From assembly GCA_021292165.1 (NCBI GenBank), contig CM037877.1:124686402-124750401 (forward strand): 64,000 nt of DNA. The letters are read 5' to 3'. This document shows positions 54,132 to 64,000 of this stretch, piece after piece. Under the pieces are notes generated by a model that saw nothing but the letters and a program-made list of their open reading frames with translations, did not search any database and was not told where the DNA came from. Both the position numbers and the translations under genes were made by a program. Origin of the DNA: Shinisaurus crocodilurus (Eukaryota > Chordata > Lepidosauria > Squamata > Shinisauridae). Within the stretch, counting starts at the first letter, position 1; every line of letters begins with the position of its first letter.

Positions 54132-55924
54132 TTGCCTCTCTACATTTATAAAAAAGAAATAAACAAATAGTAAACCACCAACCAGCAACCAAACCCCTCC
54201 CTCATCTCCAACAATCCACCCTAATGTAAATTCAGCCATGTCTGTCAATTCCAGTCCAGAATCCATCTTCTTAGTAGTCACCCCCCCCCATTTCCACGGT
54301 CAAACACAGTAATTTTATATTTCATAGTACTAAAAATACTACAGTCTCTCTTCTTATGTATTTCCATAAACAACTCCTTCAAAACAATCCAGACGGTGTT
54401 TAACGAGTCTCTCTCCTTGTGGCTCTCTGTGAACAACTCCTTCAGAACCAGCCTGATCACATTTAGTGAGACAGAATTTTTTTCCCAAGTCAGTAGAAAG
54501 ATCTTTCTTGTGAACTTGATGTTCTCCCCCAGTGTCAAGGTAATTCTTCTGAGCTTGAGTTGTTATTTTCTGATTCTGCTCCAGTAACAGCAACGCAGCT
54601 CCTTCCGATGCCTCCTCTCTGTTTAAGTTTTCATACAACATTCCAACCTTATCAAAACTTTGTTCCTTCTATGTTGGCATCTCAAACATACAGGAATGTA
54701 CATTTTCATTTTCATGTTTTGGTAAAAACTGCAATTCTAAATCATCCGCCTTGTCCGGAATTTTTTTTCTCAAATGCCTCAAATCTGTTCATCATTTCCC
54801 CAGCTAGCTTAAGCCACAAGTCCTGTGTGGCCATCTTGGCTCTTTGTTTCCAGCACCAAAGATAACAAATGATTCTAACACTGTGCAAATTTATCACACT
54901 TCTTTTGTAAACTTTTCCAAGATTAAGAATAAGAGAATTTAAAATACCTCTTTCTTTCCCATTTCAGAACTTGTTTGTTGATCTTCTCATGCTGAGCACC
55001 ACAATTTAAGAAGGATGTAGACAGACTGGAGAGGGTTCAGAGGAGGGCAACAAAGATGATCAGGGGACTGGAAATAAAGCCCTATCATAGAATCATAGAA
55101 AAGCAGAGTTGGAAGGGGCCTACAAAACCATCGAGTCCAACCCCCTGCTCAATGCAGGAATCCAGGTCAAAGCATCCCTGACAGATGGTTGTGCAGCCAC
55201 ATCTTGAATGCCTCCAGAGTGGGAGAGCCCACGACCTCCCTAGGTAGTTGGTTCCATTGGCGTATTGCTCTAACAGTCAGGAAATTTTTCCTGATATCTA
55301 AGCAGAATCTGGGTTCCTATAACTTGAGCCCATTATCTCTGTTCTCTCTATGTGTGTTACTCCTGTGCAAGGGCAGATTATTCCATGGCACCTGGCTGTG
55401 GGGCTTCTCCACTCTCTCTTCAGAGCAGGCTTTTTTCTTTGGCAAGTTCAGGAGGAGGAGGGAGGTGGTGTTGGGGGCAAGTTTGCCAGAGAGAGATGTA
55501 TCTGTGTAAATGTGTGTCTCTGGGGGGAGGGCTTGCAGAAGTTGGGGGCCTGTTGTCTCTTGCTAGATGCCTCCTCTAATGAAAGTCCCTGTTCTCTCTA
55601 TGGGTGTTACTCCCGAGTAGGGATGTGCAAGGCTGGAAAACTCATTCCCTTTGAGCTCCATGGACTTTCACAGCCTTTTCTACTGACCCATCCAATAACT
55701 CTTTTGCATCTTCTGGCCATGCATAGGCTTATACTGTGAATCTCCTCCAACTCCTCCATACCTGTATTGGCAGACTTCACTCCCTGCCCACACACACACT
55801 TCCTCCCCCCTTCTGGGCTTTGCAATATTTGCTTAATTTGGCATAATCAGTTGTTGCTATGCTTATCTTAGAGACAAAGAAATACCAGACAGACAACAGT
55901 GATTTGTTATCTGTTTTGTATTTC

Positions 55925-57712
55925 TTTTTCTTTTTTAAACATTTTTTTTATTTTTAAATTTTTCAAACAATACATAAAATAACTAAATAACAAACATACA
56001 ACTTATATAGTGCTCCCGTCACCACGGGACCATATAATACATTCTATCTTCTCTATAATCTATAATTATTCATTATTCCAAAAATATAACATATCTTGAC
56101 ACGGCATACTCCCTTTCCCCTTATTTAACACAAAATCCAAAAATAAACCCCAAATATCCTTAAAATTATTATTCTTTAATTGTCCCCTTTTGCATTTGAT
56201 ATTACAAGTCAACATATCATTTAAAGCCATATCCCACACTTCTTTATACCAGTCGGTGATAGAGAAAACTAGCTGAACTTTCCATTTTCTTGCTATCATT
56301 AATCTACCTACCGATAACAAATTTACAATTAATTCTTTAACATTTTGAGGACCAGCCACCTTTTCAGTTATTGATAACAATGCTAATTTAGGACAAACTT
56401 CTAAATCAACACCCACAATTTCTGATATTTCTTCAAAAATCATTTTCCAAAAATCCATTACATTTTTACAACTCCAGCACATATGAGCATACGTACCCAG
56501 CTCCTGACAGCCTCTCCAACACATTGGAGAACATTTATTATCTATTTTGTTTATTCTCACCGGAGTCAGGTACCATCTCCAAATTAACTTATAGAAATTC
56601 TCTTTTATCCTTATTGACATATTTTTCAAAATTCGCCTATCCCAAATCTTATTCCACTCTTCCTTTGCTATTTCCTCTTCAAACTCTATATCCCAAACTA
56701 TCTTAAGATTTTCCGCTTGATCTTCTGATTTCTGCATCATTTTATATATCATCTTTGTGATACCTCTAACTGATACATTTCCTTCTATAAGTTCTCTAGA
56801 CATAAACCAACTGCTCAAATGCAGTGAATTCTCTTTCATGCTCCTGTCTCCTCTTCCATTTCTTCCCCCATTGAACTAATTGGATTAAATTTAACCACGA
56901 AATTCTTCCTGGTCCAACCCTTTCAATTATTTGCTGCCTTGTCTCCATTTTTTCCAGCCAGTCCATTAATCTTATTACCTTTTTCTCTATATAAATTCAT
57001 TCTAAATGTCTAACATTCTCTGGAAAGTCCTCCATTACCACCACTGGAGTAAGCGGTGATATACCTGGTATAAATATTTTCTTGTTTCTATTACAATTTT
57101 CTAACATATTTTTAAAAAGGGATTTTCTAATCTTTTAATCATATTATATCCTTGTTTTGTAAATAAAAAACTCTCCACCCTATTTCCCAATTCATATGCT
57201 TCTATTTCCCACCACATAAAATCCTTCCTAGCAATAATATCCATAATATATCTAAGTTGATTAGCTATATAGTACCATTTTATATTTGGAAGACCAAGTC
57301 CCCCTACTATTTGAGCTTTATACCACCTATTCTTAGTAATCCTCGATCTCCCCCCCATTACAATAACTATTTAAAATTACTTGCCAATCTTTAATTTCCT
57401 TCTCTGATATCTTCTATGGTATCATTCTAAATAAAAAATTTAACTTCGGTAAAATCTTCATTTTTATCAAAGCTATCCTGCCAAAGCTATCCAAGTTTTT
57501 TATAGTCTTCTATTTTATTCTTAACCTCACCTTTTAATTTTTTAAAATTCCATTCTCCTATTTGGTCCAAATCTTTTAATATATCTATACCTAAATATTT
57601 AATTATATTTTTTATCTTTATATCAGCTTTCTTTTTTTTTAAATCCTACCCTTTCCTCCATTTTGCTATAATTAAATAACATAAACTCAGATTTATCCCA
57701 ATTAATTTTTAA
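55925..57712 (-). mobile_element. L1 LINE, 5'-truncated, within CR1
   Basis: From the A-tail side (about 55925) the minus strand gives the L1 ORF2 end: LYFWNNE, then CWRGCQELGTYAHMCWSC, YLTPVRINKIDNKCSPM (56839-56066), then NRWYKAQIVGGLGLPNIKWY (57358-57101). It is close kin to the L1 at 35299-37086 but has more frameshifts. The right end stops near 57712, where CR1 linker sequence begins. No clean flanking repeat is visible. Confidence 0.85.
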
Positions 57713-58155
57713 GGAATTGAACATTTCTGCCTTTTCTTTGTCTTCTGTTATCAATTTGCCATCCTCATTGCATAGTTGAGCCACCATTTCTTTCCTCTGT
57801 CTTTTACTATGCATGTATCTGAAGAAAGCTTTCTTGTTGTGTTTAGCATCCCTCGCTAACCTTAGCTCATTCTCAGCTTTAGCCTTCCTGACACTATTCC
57901 TGCAGTTCTGTGCTACCTGCCTGTACTCTTCCCTTGTAGCCTGTCCTTCCTTCCACTTCCTATACGTGTCCTTTTTTGTTTTCAGGTCATCTTTGAGTTT
58001 ATTGTGAAGCCACATTGGCTTCTTCTGTTGCCCTCTGCCTTTTTTCCTTGTGGGAATTGTTTGCAATGGTGCCTTTAGAATTTCCTTTTTTAAAAATTTC
58101 CACCCATCCTGGGCTCCTTTTCTCATTAGAGTCGCTTGCCAGGGGACCTTACTTA

Positions 58156-58806
58156 TCATTGTTCTGAGTTTATTAAAACTGGGTTTCCTAAAGTTTTATT
58201 CTTTGCCCCCTTTATTTTAACCCAGATGCCCTCAATGGGGCTGCCAAGCTCCTCTTCCGGTATCTCTGTGCAGAGATATGTATCTTTAACATACAGTGCA
58301 ACTCCGCCTCCCTTTCTGTTGCTTCTGTTCCTTTTGAACAAGTTATACCCTTCAATTGCTGTATTCCAGCCATGGGAGTCATCCCACCAGGTTTCAGTTA
58401 TCCCTATCAAGTCGTATTTGCCCTCATGTATCAAGAGTTCAAGTTTGTTCTGTTTGTTGCCCATACTCTGGGCATTAGTATAGACACATCGAAGACTATG
58501 TGCTTTATAGTCCGACTTTTTTCCTACATTTTGTGGTAGACTATCATTGGACACCGCTGGAGCTGTTCTCTCTGTTGTGGCACAGAGGCCTTCTTCCATT
58601 GGTACCCCCGAGTTTATGTCTCCCTCCCCTGTTGGATTCAGTTTAAAGCCCTCCTGATTAAGTTCCTCATGCTGTGGCCAAAACATTCTTCCCAGTCCTA
58701 GTGAGGTGCAACCCATCCTTTGCCAGCAGTCCATCTTCCAGGAAGTGTAGCCCGTGGTCCCAGAATCCAAATCCCTCACGTCGGCTCCACCTTCGTAGCC
58801 AGTCAT
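58156..58806 (-). pseudogene. CR1 ORF2 endonuclease N-terminal half
   Basis: The frame has LRCVYTNAQSMGNKQNKLEL, YDLIGITETWWDDSHGWNTA and GGGVALYVKDTYLC, which are the NAxSM, ITETW and GGV blocks of apurinic-type endonuclease domains. It stops where the frame shifts into the linker (58159-57623). A deletion removes the endonuclease C-terminus, because the copy at 31503-32129 carries residues missing here. Confidence 0.88.
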
Positions 58807-58872
58807 TCACTCGCAGTATTTTTCTTTCCCTTTCTATGCTTCTTCCAAGTACTGGAAGGATGGATGAGAAAA

Positions 58873-59442
58873 CTATCTGGGCCCCAAAGATCTTGAGTTC
58901 CCTTCCCAACTCTTCAAAGTCTGCCGTGATTTCTTTGTAACTCCGCTTGGCAGTATATCATTTGTACCCACGTGGATGAGAAGAAAGGGGTATCTGTCGG
59001 TGGGCTGTATGAGCCTCGGCAGCTGCTCTGTCACATGCTTAATCCGTGCCCCGGGGAGACAGCACACCTGGTGAGTCCATGGGTCTTCGCAACATACTTT
59101 GGCTTTGATCCCCCGCAGGAGGGAGTCTCCCACTACTAGTACTCTTCTCTTTCTCTTGCTGTAGGCCTTGGTTTGATTTCCTGCCTCCACTTGACTGACC
59201 TTCAGCCTCTTGCTGTCACGTTGGGTGCCCGGTAATTCGTCCTCTGCAGGCTGTCCTCTGCTCTCGTCGTCAAGTACCTGGAAGCGGTTCCATAGCTCCA
59301 CTGCTTCCACAGGTGCAGAATGTCTTCTAGTTCTGCTCCTAACAGTCACCCTTTTCCAGGGAGTTCCCCCTACGTTATTATCCCTTGCCTCAGCAGTCTC
59401 CGACTGCCTCATTCTGCCATTGCCCTTCTGGCTCCTGTACAA
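58873..59442 (-). pseudogene. CR1 ORF1 with SGNH esterase domain
   Basis: A 189-codon frame contains RRVLVVGDSLLRGIKAKVCC, then CLPGARIKHV and LLIHVGTNDILPSG. GDSLL supplies the nucleophile serine and GTND the third conserved block of the SGNH/GDSL hydrolase fold known from CR1 ORF1. The N-terminal part (EAVELWNRFQVLDDESRGQP) is the linker typical of CR1. The C-terminal part is cut by a frameshift near 58900. In CR1-like LINEs this protein is thought to help the retrotransposon particle, possibly through membranes or lipids. Confidence 0.88.
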
Positions 59443-59829
59443 CGCTTTGGTGCTGTAGATCCATCATTCTGTCTAAGAATTCTTCACTTTCTCTTATACT
59501 CCTGAGGGTTGACACTTGCTGCTCCAGTCCTCTGACCTTTTCTTCCAACAGCGTGACCAGCTTGCACTTGTTTCAAGTGCAGGTCATGTTGATCTCAGGC
59601 AGGAAAACAAACACTGCACACACATTGCAGGTCACCACCACTGCAGAGTCCTTTCCTTCCATAGTTCTCTGTTCCCTTTATGTTTCTGCCTTTCTTTTCA
59701 TACTGGAATGGCCGGTGCCTTGTCCTGCCTTCCCTGAATGTCAACAACAGAGTCCCCCTGGCCTATAAGTGTGTGGTACTAGAACAAAACAAACAAACAG
59801 TCTAGAAAATTTCTTAGGGACCGCCCCCT

Positions 59830-60270
59830 TGAACTCTGCTGCCAAACTCCTGTTTGCTGTCCCTGTGCGCTCACTCTGATCGCTCGCTCTCTGGGAGCCT
59901 GCTTGCCTTATCACAGCCCCAAAAACAGCTGAAGCCTCTCTCCTGTGCTCCTGCTCAGCTGGGAGTCAGGAACAGAATGAGCTCCCAGGCCTTGCCCTTC
60001 CCTTTAAGCTCTCAGGCCTCGCCCTGCAATCAGCCCCAGCTAGTTGCAATCAGTAGGTAGCCTCTCCTGTGCTTCTGCTCAACAGAATGAGCTCTCAGGC
60101 CACGCCCTTCCCTTGCAGCACTTGTTGTTGCAGCACTTGTTGTTCTACTCCACTGCCAAACTCCTGTTTGCTCTCTCTGTTCACTCTCTCTCTGGGAACC
60201 TTGCTTGCCTTATCACAGCCCTGAAAACAGCTGGAGCCTCTCTCCTCTCCTGTGCTCCTGCTCAGCTGGG
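59830..60270. repeat. Tandem repeats in the CR1 5' UTR
   Basis: ctgccaaactcctgtttgct occurs near 59838 and 60150, about 310 bp apart, and gcctctcctgtgc with cagaatgagctc occurs near 59932, 59966 and 60059. The repeats surround CT-rich and GC-rich segments and probably belong to the CR1 promoter region. Confidence 0.7.
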
Positions 60271-60664
60271 AGAGAGAGGAGAGACTGAAAGAACTAGGCA
60301 TGTTTAGCCTTCAAAAGAGAAGACTGAGGGGATAGTTCTCTTCAAGTACTTGAAAGGTTGTCACAGAGGGGAGGGCCAGGATCTCTTCTCCACCATCCCA
60401 GAGTGCAGGACATGAAGTAATGGGCTCAAGATACAGGAAGCCAGATTCTGCCTGGACAGTAGGAAAAAATTCCTGACTGTTAGAGCAATACGGCAGTGGA
60501 ACCAACTACCTAGGGAGGTAGTGGTCTCTACTACACTGGAGGCATTCAAAGTGCAGCTGCACAGTCATCTGTCCACAATGCTTTTACTTGGGTTCCTGCA
60601 TTGAGCAGGGGGTTGGACTCGATGGCCTTGTAGGCCCCTTCCAACTCTACTATTCTATGATTCT

Positions 60665-61375
60665 TTTTTTTTTTAAATAAATTTTTATTTATATATATAT
60701 ATATTTAAAATAACACACATACAAAAAAAAACATAAACCTACAAATCATACACTACAAGTGCACCCGTCACCCCGGGGCCAAAACCAATTCTATCCACAT
60801 AATCCATTATTAATCTATATTCCAAAAATACATCATATCATGACATGGCTTACTCCCTTTCCCCTTTACTAAAACATAATCTAAAAATGACCCCCATATT
60901 TCCTTAAAATTATTTTTCTTTAATTGTTCCCTTTTACATTTAATACTACATGTTAGTTTATCATTTAAAGCAATATCCCAAACCTCTTTATACCAATCTA
61001 TTATTAAATACTGATGTTGGACTTTCCAATTCCTTGCTATCAATAATCCCCCTGCCGCTAATAAACTTACAATTAGTTCCTTTTTCTCTTGTGAGCACAG
61101 AAGTTTCTCCGTTATTGATAACAATGCTAATTTTGGACAGACCTCCACATTAATACCAATAATTTCTGAAATTTCTTCAAAAATTTTATTCCAAAAATCC
61201 AATACGCTTTTACAACTCCACCACATATGACCATAAGTACCAAGTTCCTGGCATCCTCTCCAACACAATGGAGCACAATTACTATCTATTTTGTTTAATC
61301 TTACTGGAGTCAAATACCATCTCCAAACAGTTTTTTAAAAATTCTCTTTTATCCTTACTGACATATTTCTTAATA
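60665..61375 (-). mobile_element. L1 LINE 3' end with 14-bp target duplication
   Basis: The perfect direct repeat TATTCTATGATTCT flanks it (60651-60664 and 61376-61389). The minus strand carries L1 ORF2 C-terminus: CWRGCQELGTYGHMWWSC, then VCPKLALLSITEKLL, open for 167 codons to the end. The target lies in the CR1 tail repeats. Confidence 0.95.
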
Positions 61376-61413
61376 TATTCTATGATTCTATGATACTCAT
61401 GTCTTCTGCTACC

Positions 61414-61750
61414 CCATTGGGAAGGGAGGAGAGAACCACGCTGCAGTCTCCTCCCCAATGACACACAATCTTCTGGGCCTGCCCCCTCAACATTTGTGTG
61501 TTGAGCATGGATATCTGCAAACAGGTGCCTACATTTGAGTAGCTGAACTCACATAGGTGCTCCGTGTGATTTTGGCCTTTGTGCATTCAGGGTCCAGGTT
61601 ATGTGGAACACCTAGATGCATTCAGCTACTTGTGCATTTGTGTCCCTTTGCAGACATCCATGCTCAATGCATGGATGTCAAGTGATGGGGCCAATAGGAG
61701 CTGTGTCATTGGTTGCAGGGCTAGTGATGTGGTCCCACTCCCAATTCTCC
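61414..61750. repeat. Large imperfect inverted repeat (fold-back MITE)
   Basis: Arms of about 150 bp, 61414-61566 and 61602-61750, pair along blocks such as ccaatgacacac / tgtgtcattgg, gagcatggatatctgcaaa / tttgcagacatccatgctc and gagtagctgaa / ttcagctactt. No ORF. Ends and flanking duplication cannot be fixed by eye. Confidence 0.7.
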
Positions 61751-62734
61751 AACTGATAACCCTACATGTGAGTAGTATGTGAATACGTCTATAGAGGGGG
61801 ACAGAACTGGGAGAAGACTGGCATCGATGCAATTATATCATCATGAGGCAACACACAATCTAGCAAAAGAAAGGCAGAGGAAAGTTCCACATTAATGAGT
61901 AAACATGCACAGGATTAGCCTTACAACTAGTTGGCTCTGTTTTGAATGAATGAATTAAATCCTTAGAATATACAAGTGAAGCAGAGTAAGTCTGCAATTC
62001 CAATGTTCTGGTAAATTATTTTACTTATTTTTCTTTTGGTTGAACAAACACAAGATTGCAATCTACAATTTATAAACTTTGAAAGAGGTTTGGTTGTCAG
62101 AATTAAGAGTTTAACATTTAAAATCATATAGCTTATTAAAGATTGATCCCACTTTAAGTCTTGCTCCCAATTTGCAGAGGCAGTGGATTAGGGCTGAAAA
62201 TCCAAGGGAAATTGTAGGCCCATAGAGACTAAATTATAAACAAACACAATTCATGAAACTGTGGAGCATGTTTATTGTTTACATCATGCAAATGTTAAGA
62301 TGGGCAACTCCACTTACAATTTTCATGCATTTTGGTGCATGACTCAATATGTAAGTAGTTTAACTCTTATCTCAATGAAGGTGTTTTGATCCTATAATAT
62401 AACTGTGTAATTGCATGGCCATTTTTAATTTCCAGTAACATTGAGTATAGCTATTCCCTAAGTGCCTTGTATACATTATCTCAGTCCTTACAATAAAGTT
62501 GCAAGATAGGCCAGTATTACTGTCCCCAATGATGTCTTCTTAAGAGATACCAACACAGGAGACTATGTCCATTACTGTCCATTAATGTATCAGTGTATCT
62601 GCAAACCCAGATACACTGATACATTTGAGATTGGCAGCTCATTGCACTGGAGAATGTAATTCTCCTGTAGGCTGCTGCTGTGTAATGGGAGGAAGGGGCT
62701 CATGGGAAATAAATCTTGTTCCTCTTCTTCACAG
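61751..62734. other. Intron upstream of the third ADGRL2 exon
   Basis: AT-rich, no recognised mobile element apart from a faint repeat trace near 61893. Contains the perfect hairpin at 62584-62625 and the splice acceptor tract at 62717-62734. Confidence 0.5.
62584..62625. repeat. Perfect 18-bp stem hairpin upstream of exon
   Basis: AATGTATCAGTGTATCTG (62584-62601) pairs with CAGATACACTGATACATT (62608-62625) across a 6-nt loop, 110 bp before the exon at 62735. It could fold in the pre-mRNA; a role in splicing is only a possibility. Confidence 0.85.
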
Positions 62735-62918
62735 GCCATGGTTGAAACCGTCAATAACCTGCTGCAGCCACAGGCTTTGAATGCATGGAGGGACCTACCT
62801 GCAAGTGATCAGCTGCGTGCAGCAACCATGTTACTGGACACCGTAGAAGAAAGTGCCTTTGTCCTGGCGGACAACCTTCTCAAGACTGACATTGTGAGGG
62901 AGAGCACTGACAATATTC
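62735..62918 (+). CDS. ADGRL2: ADGRL2 coding exon, GAIN domain N-terminal part
   Basis: The exon codes for 61 residues plus the first base of the next codon: AMVETVNNLLQPQALNAWRD, then a stretch containing DQLRAATMLLDTVEES, ending ESTDNI plus C. The acceptor is ttcacag, ending at 62734 after a good polypyrimidine tract (gttcctcttcttcacag). The donor is GTAAGT at 62919-62924. In latrophilins this is the helical subdomain A of GAIN. The incomplete last codon means the next exon starts in phase 1, probably giving NIQ or a similar triplet. Compared with my memory of mammalian ADGRL2, most positions are unchanged and only a few residues differ (for example DLPASDQ), so the exon is under strong constraint while the introns around it are not. 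A perfect 18-bp hairpin lies 110 bp upstream (62584-62625). Confidence 0.93.
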
Positions 62919-64000
62919 GTAAGTAGCAGAAATAACTAGGAGAAACATCTGTGTCATCGCATCACCTCAGTCGTGTTACTCATGCCTTCCTGAGAACAAA
63001 TGATACAAAATAGCTGGTAAAAAAGTGATCTAGCATTCAAAATTATCAGCCTGCGAAAGATTTATTTGAGACCTGTGATCTATACATCTTTGATGAAACT
63101 TGACCAAAGTAGTGGGGCAAGGAAGCAGCATTGCACACTAAATTTTGGCTAAAGTGAATTCTCTAGGTGAAATTTGGTTCCTGCTCAGGTAAAACATCCA
63201 AGGAATTTCAAGGGTTGCAAAAACAGTTGATAAGATTAGTGAAATTTCTCAGTGGGGTTCTGTCCATTCCTAGAGTGAAGGTCTCACCATATTTTATTTT
63301 TGTCTCATTTAGCTAGCATAACTAATATCATGAAACAAAATTCATCAGCTGACTCAGTACAGATTAAACAAATATCTAACAGGTTTGGTGTTATCTCCTT
63401 TCACCAACAGTTTCTCAATAATGAGGAAATGCCCAGTAGGAGCCATGTAACACACTAGCTGCCTTGAGCATCATTTGGTGGAAAGGCAGGCTACAAAGAT
63501 CGATCGATCAATCGATAGATAGATAGATAGATAGATAGATAGGGTTGTATACCTTGATTGGGTTTTTCTGGCCTCACCATTGCATGTTGACCAGATGCAG
63601 TCTAATTGCTTCATCATACTTCTTAATCTTTCTGGGAAATACAGACAGGTTTTGCATGAGAAGTCCAGGTCTCTCTGATGATGGGACTGCTGCATTTAGG
63701 TCTTCAGGCTGTTCTTTTTGGGGGGCTGGCTTGCCTCCCAGAGTTGTTTCCTGGGTCATGATTTGTTATTATGCATGATTTGCTTGCTTTGCCTGGTTGT
63801 CCCTCCTGAAGAGCTAGAATCATATTCAATAGACGCTATTCCCCTGGTCTTGGCTTGTTTGCCTGGAGTTCCCAGGACACCATGCTGCAAAATCAGTAAT
63901 ATTTGCTCAAGTAGGCCGCTCAACAAGATCCGCCATGGATGGCTTTCTCCCTGTCCCATCAGCCAGAAAAACCAGGCTGGTAGGGACTAGGAGGAGGGCC
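62919..64000. other. Intron downstream of the third exon
   Basis: 63499-63541 is a GATC/GATA microsatellite. The remainder to the window end shows no further latrophilin exon and no recognised repeat; a minus-strand frame at 63759-63574 has no motif I know. Confidence 0.5.

Larger units (their letters stand above)
52640..54980 (-). mobile_element. Probable L1-derived DNA: 3' end plus ORF1-like region, no ORF2
   Basis: The left end has T/A runs (52648-52674) then sequence shared with the short L1 end at 43612. The right end on the minus strand reads MATQDLWLKLAGEMMNRFEA then, after breaks, GAALLLLEQNQKITTQAQKN and KKFCLTKCDQAGSEGVVH, like a coiled-coil ORF1 N-terminal part. No RT motif occurs in the 2.3 kb. 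A mariner-like MITE (53328-53575) and a CR1 tail (53994-54131) are inserted. The assignment rests on weak similarity. Confidence 0.4.
55086..60275 (-). mobile_element. CR1 LINE with 5' UTR, ORF1 and endonuclease, middle replaced
   Basis: On the minus strand from right to left: 5' UTR with tandem repeats (60275-59450), ORF1 esterase (59442-58873), ORF2 endonuclease (58806-58156) and the linker (58159-57712). Then L1 DNA (57712-55925) and unassigned sequence occupy the place of RT, and the CR1 3' end (55340-55086) closes the element. Its 5' end appears nearly complete, unusual for CR1. Insertion into another CR1 fixes its borders. Confidence 0.8.
54990..61396 (+). mobile_element. CR1 LINE 3' part split by a 5.2-kb CR1 insertion
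   Basis: The plus-strand CR1 reads to gccctat at 55085 and resumes with gaggagagactg at about 60276; intact copies read straight across this join (compare 4970-4990). It then runs to the tail at 60660, is interrupted again by an L1 (60665-61375), and ends at about 61396 with ctatgattctatgat. It is the oldest layer of this nest. Confidence 0.88.
25307..62918 (+). other. ADGRL2: Latrophilin (ADGRL2) locus: three exons and the introns between them
   Basis: Three plus-strand exons are spread over 37.6 kb. Exon lengths are 186, 39 and 184 nt, and all junctions visible here are phase 0 except the last donor, which is phase 1. The intron before the 39-nt exon is 20.4 kb and the one after it 16.7 kb; both are mostly transposons. 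Latrophilins are adhesion G-protein-coupled receptors of the plasma membrane with lectin, olfactomedin, HormR, GAIN and seven-helix domains. The exons here code for the HormR-GAIN junction and the first part of GAIN. The exon before (HormR) and the next GAIN exon are not recognisable in the window, so both lie outside it or are too diverged for me to see. Confidence 0.85.

Noticed and set aside
62919..62926. Extension of the third exon through RK to a stop
   Set aside because: GTAAGT at 62919 is a consensus donor; family proteins continue with a different sequence from the next exon.
1..64000. A previously undescribed multi-gene system (defence, biosynthetic or similar)
   Set aside because: Apart from three latrophilin exons, every coding-like stretch I could interpret is a mobile-element remnant; the few others are too short or too simple to support a gene.

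Overview
This is an intronic window of a vertebrate nuclear genome, almost certainly a squamate (lizard or snake) or at least a lepidosaur. Four tRNA-derived SINEs of the Sauria/ACA type point to that group. So does the mix of many 5'-truncated CR1, L2 and L1 LINEs with Ty3/gypsy elements, hAT elements and a 5S rRNA-derived SINE. There is no bacterial-type operon, rRNA gene, functional tRNA gene or CRISPR array.

The only host protein-coding sequence I can support is three exons of one plus-strand gene, an adhesion GPCR of the latrophilin family, best fit ADGRL2: 25307-25492 (62 codons), a 39-nt cassette exon at 45948-45986 (LQKRERSCRAYVQ), and 62735-62918 (61 codons plus one base). All sit between AG acceptors and GT donors and all join in phase 0, so the peptide reads in frame with or without the 39-nt exon. 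The rest is intron, before, between and after these exons.

Layout. 1-1430: a repeat unit duplicated about 1.06 kb apart, with a C-rich minisatellite. 1635-5660: CR1 copies in head-to-head orientation, a Sauria SINE and an L1 tail. 5815-7660: L2 and a 106-bp tandem repeat. 8413-11890: 5'-truncated L1 with a perfect 14-bp target duplication. 12026-13144: SINE and a putative solo LTR carrying a CTCF-like motif. 14440-16146: LINE and CR1 fragments. 17016-17798: hAT element with GACTCG repeats. 18821-20225: unclassified retroelement-like DNA. 22391-24483: deleted Ty3/gypsy element with integrase ahead of RT (Gmr1-like order). 24917-25148: pogo/Tigger-like MITE just upstream of exon 1. 25976-26816: solo LTR split by a hAT MITE. 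28259-32744: palindromic MITEs and two CR1 copies. 33988-44743: one old Ty3/gypsy element on the minus strand, swollen to 10.7 kb by nested insertions (L2, then a solo LTR, then L1, plus a SINE and MITEs). 46488-47820: old L2, 5S-derived SINE and a MITE. 48189-49191: hAT element with the C-terminal transposase domain. 49850-51553: an old L3-like CR1. 52640-54980: probable L1 ORF1-derived DNA. 54990-61396: a CR1 interrupted by another CR1 that still has its 5'UTR and ORF1, with further L1 insertions.

The mobile elements do not cooperate with the gene. They have expanded its introns, and five of the six clear L1 insertions lie antisense to it. I found no previously undescribed multi-gene system. 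The most informative items are the cassette exon, the datable nests with intact target duplications, and the matched pair of hAT elements.
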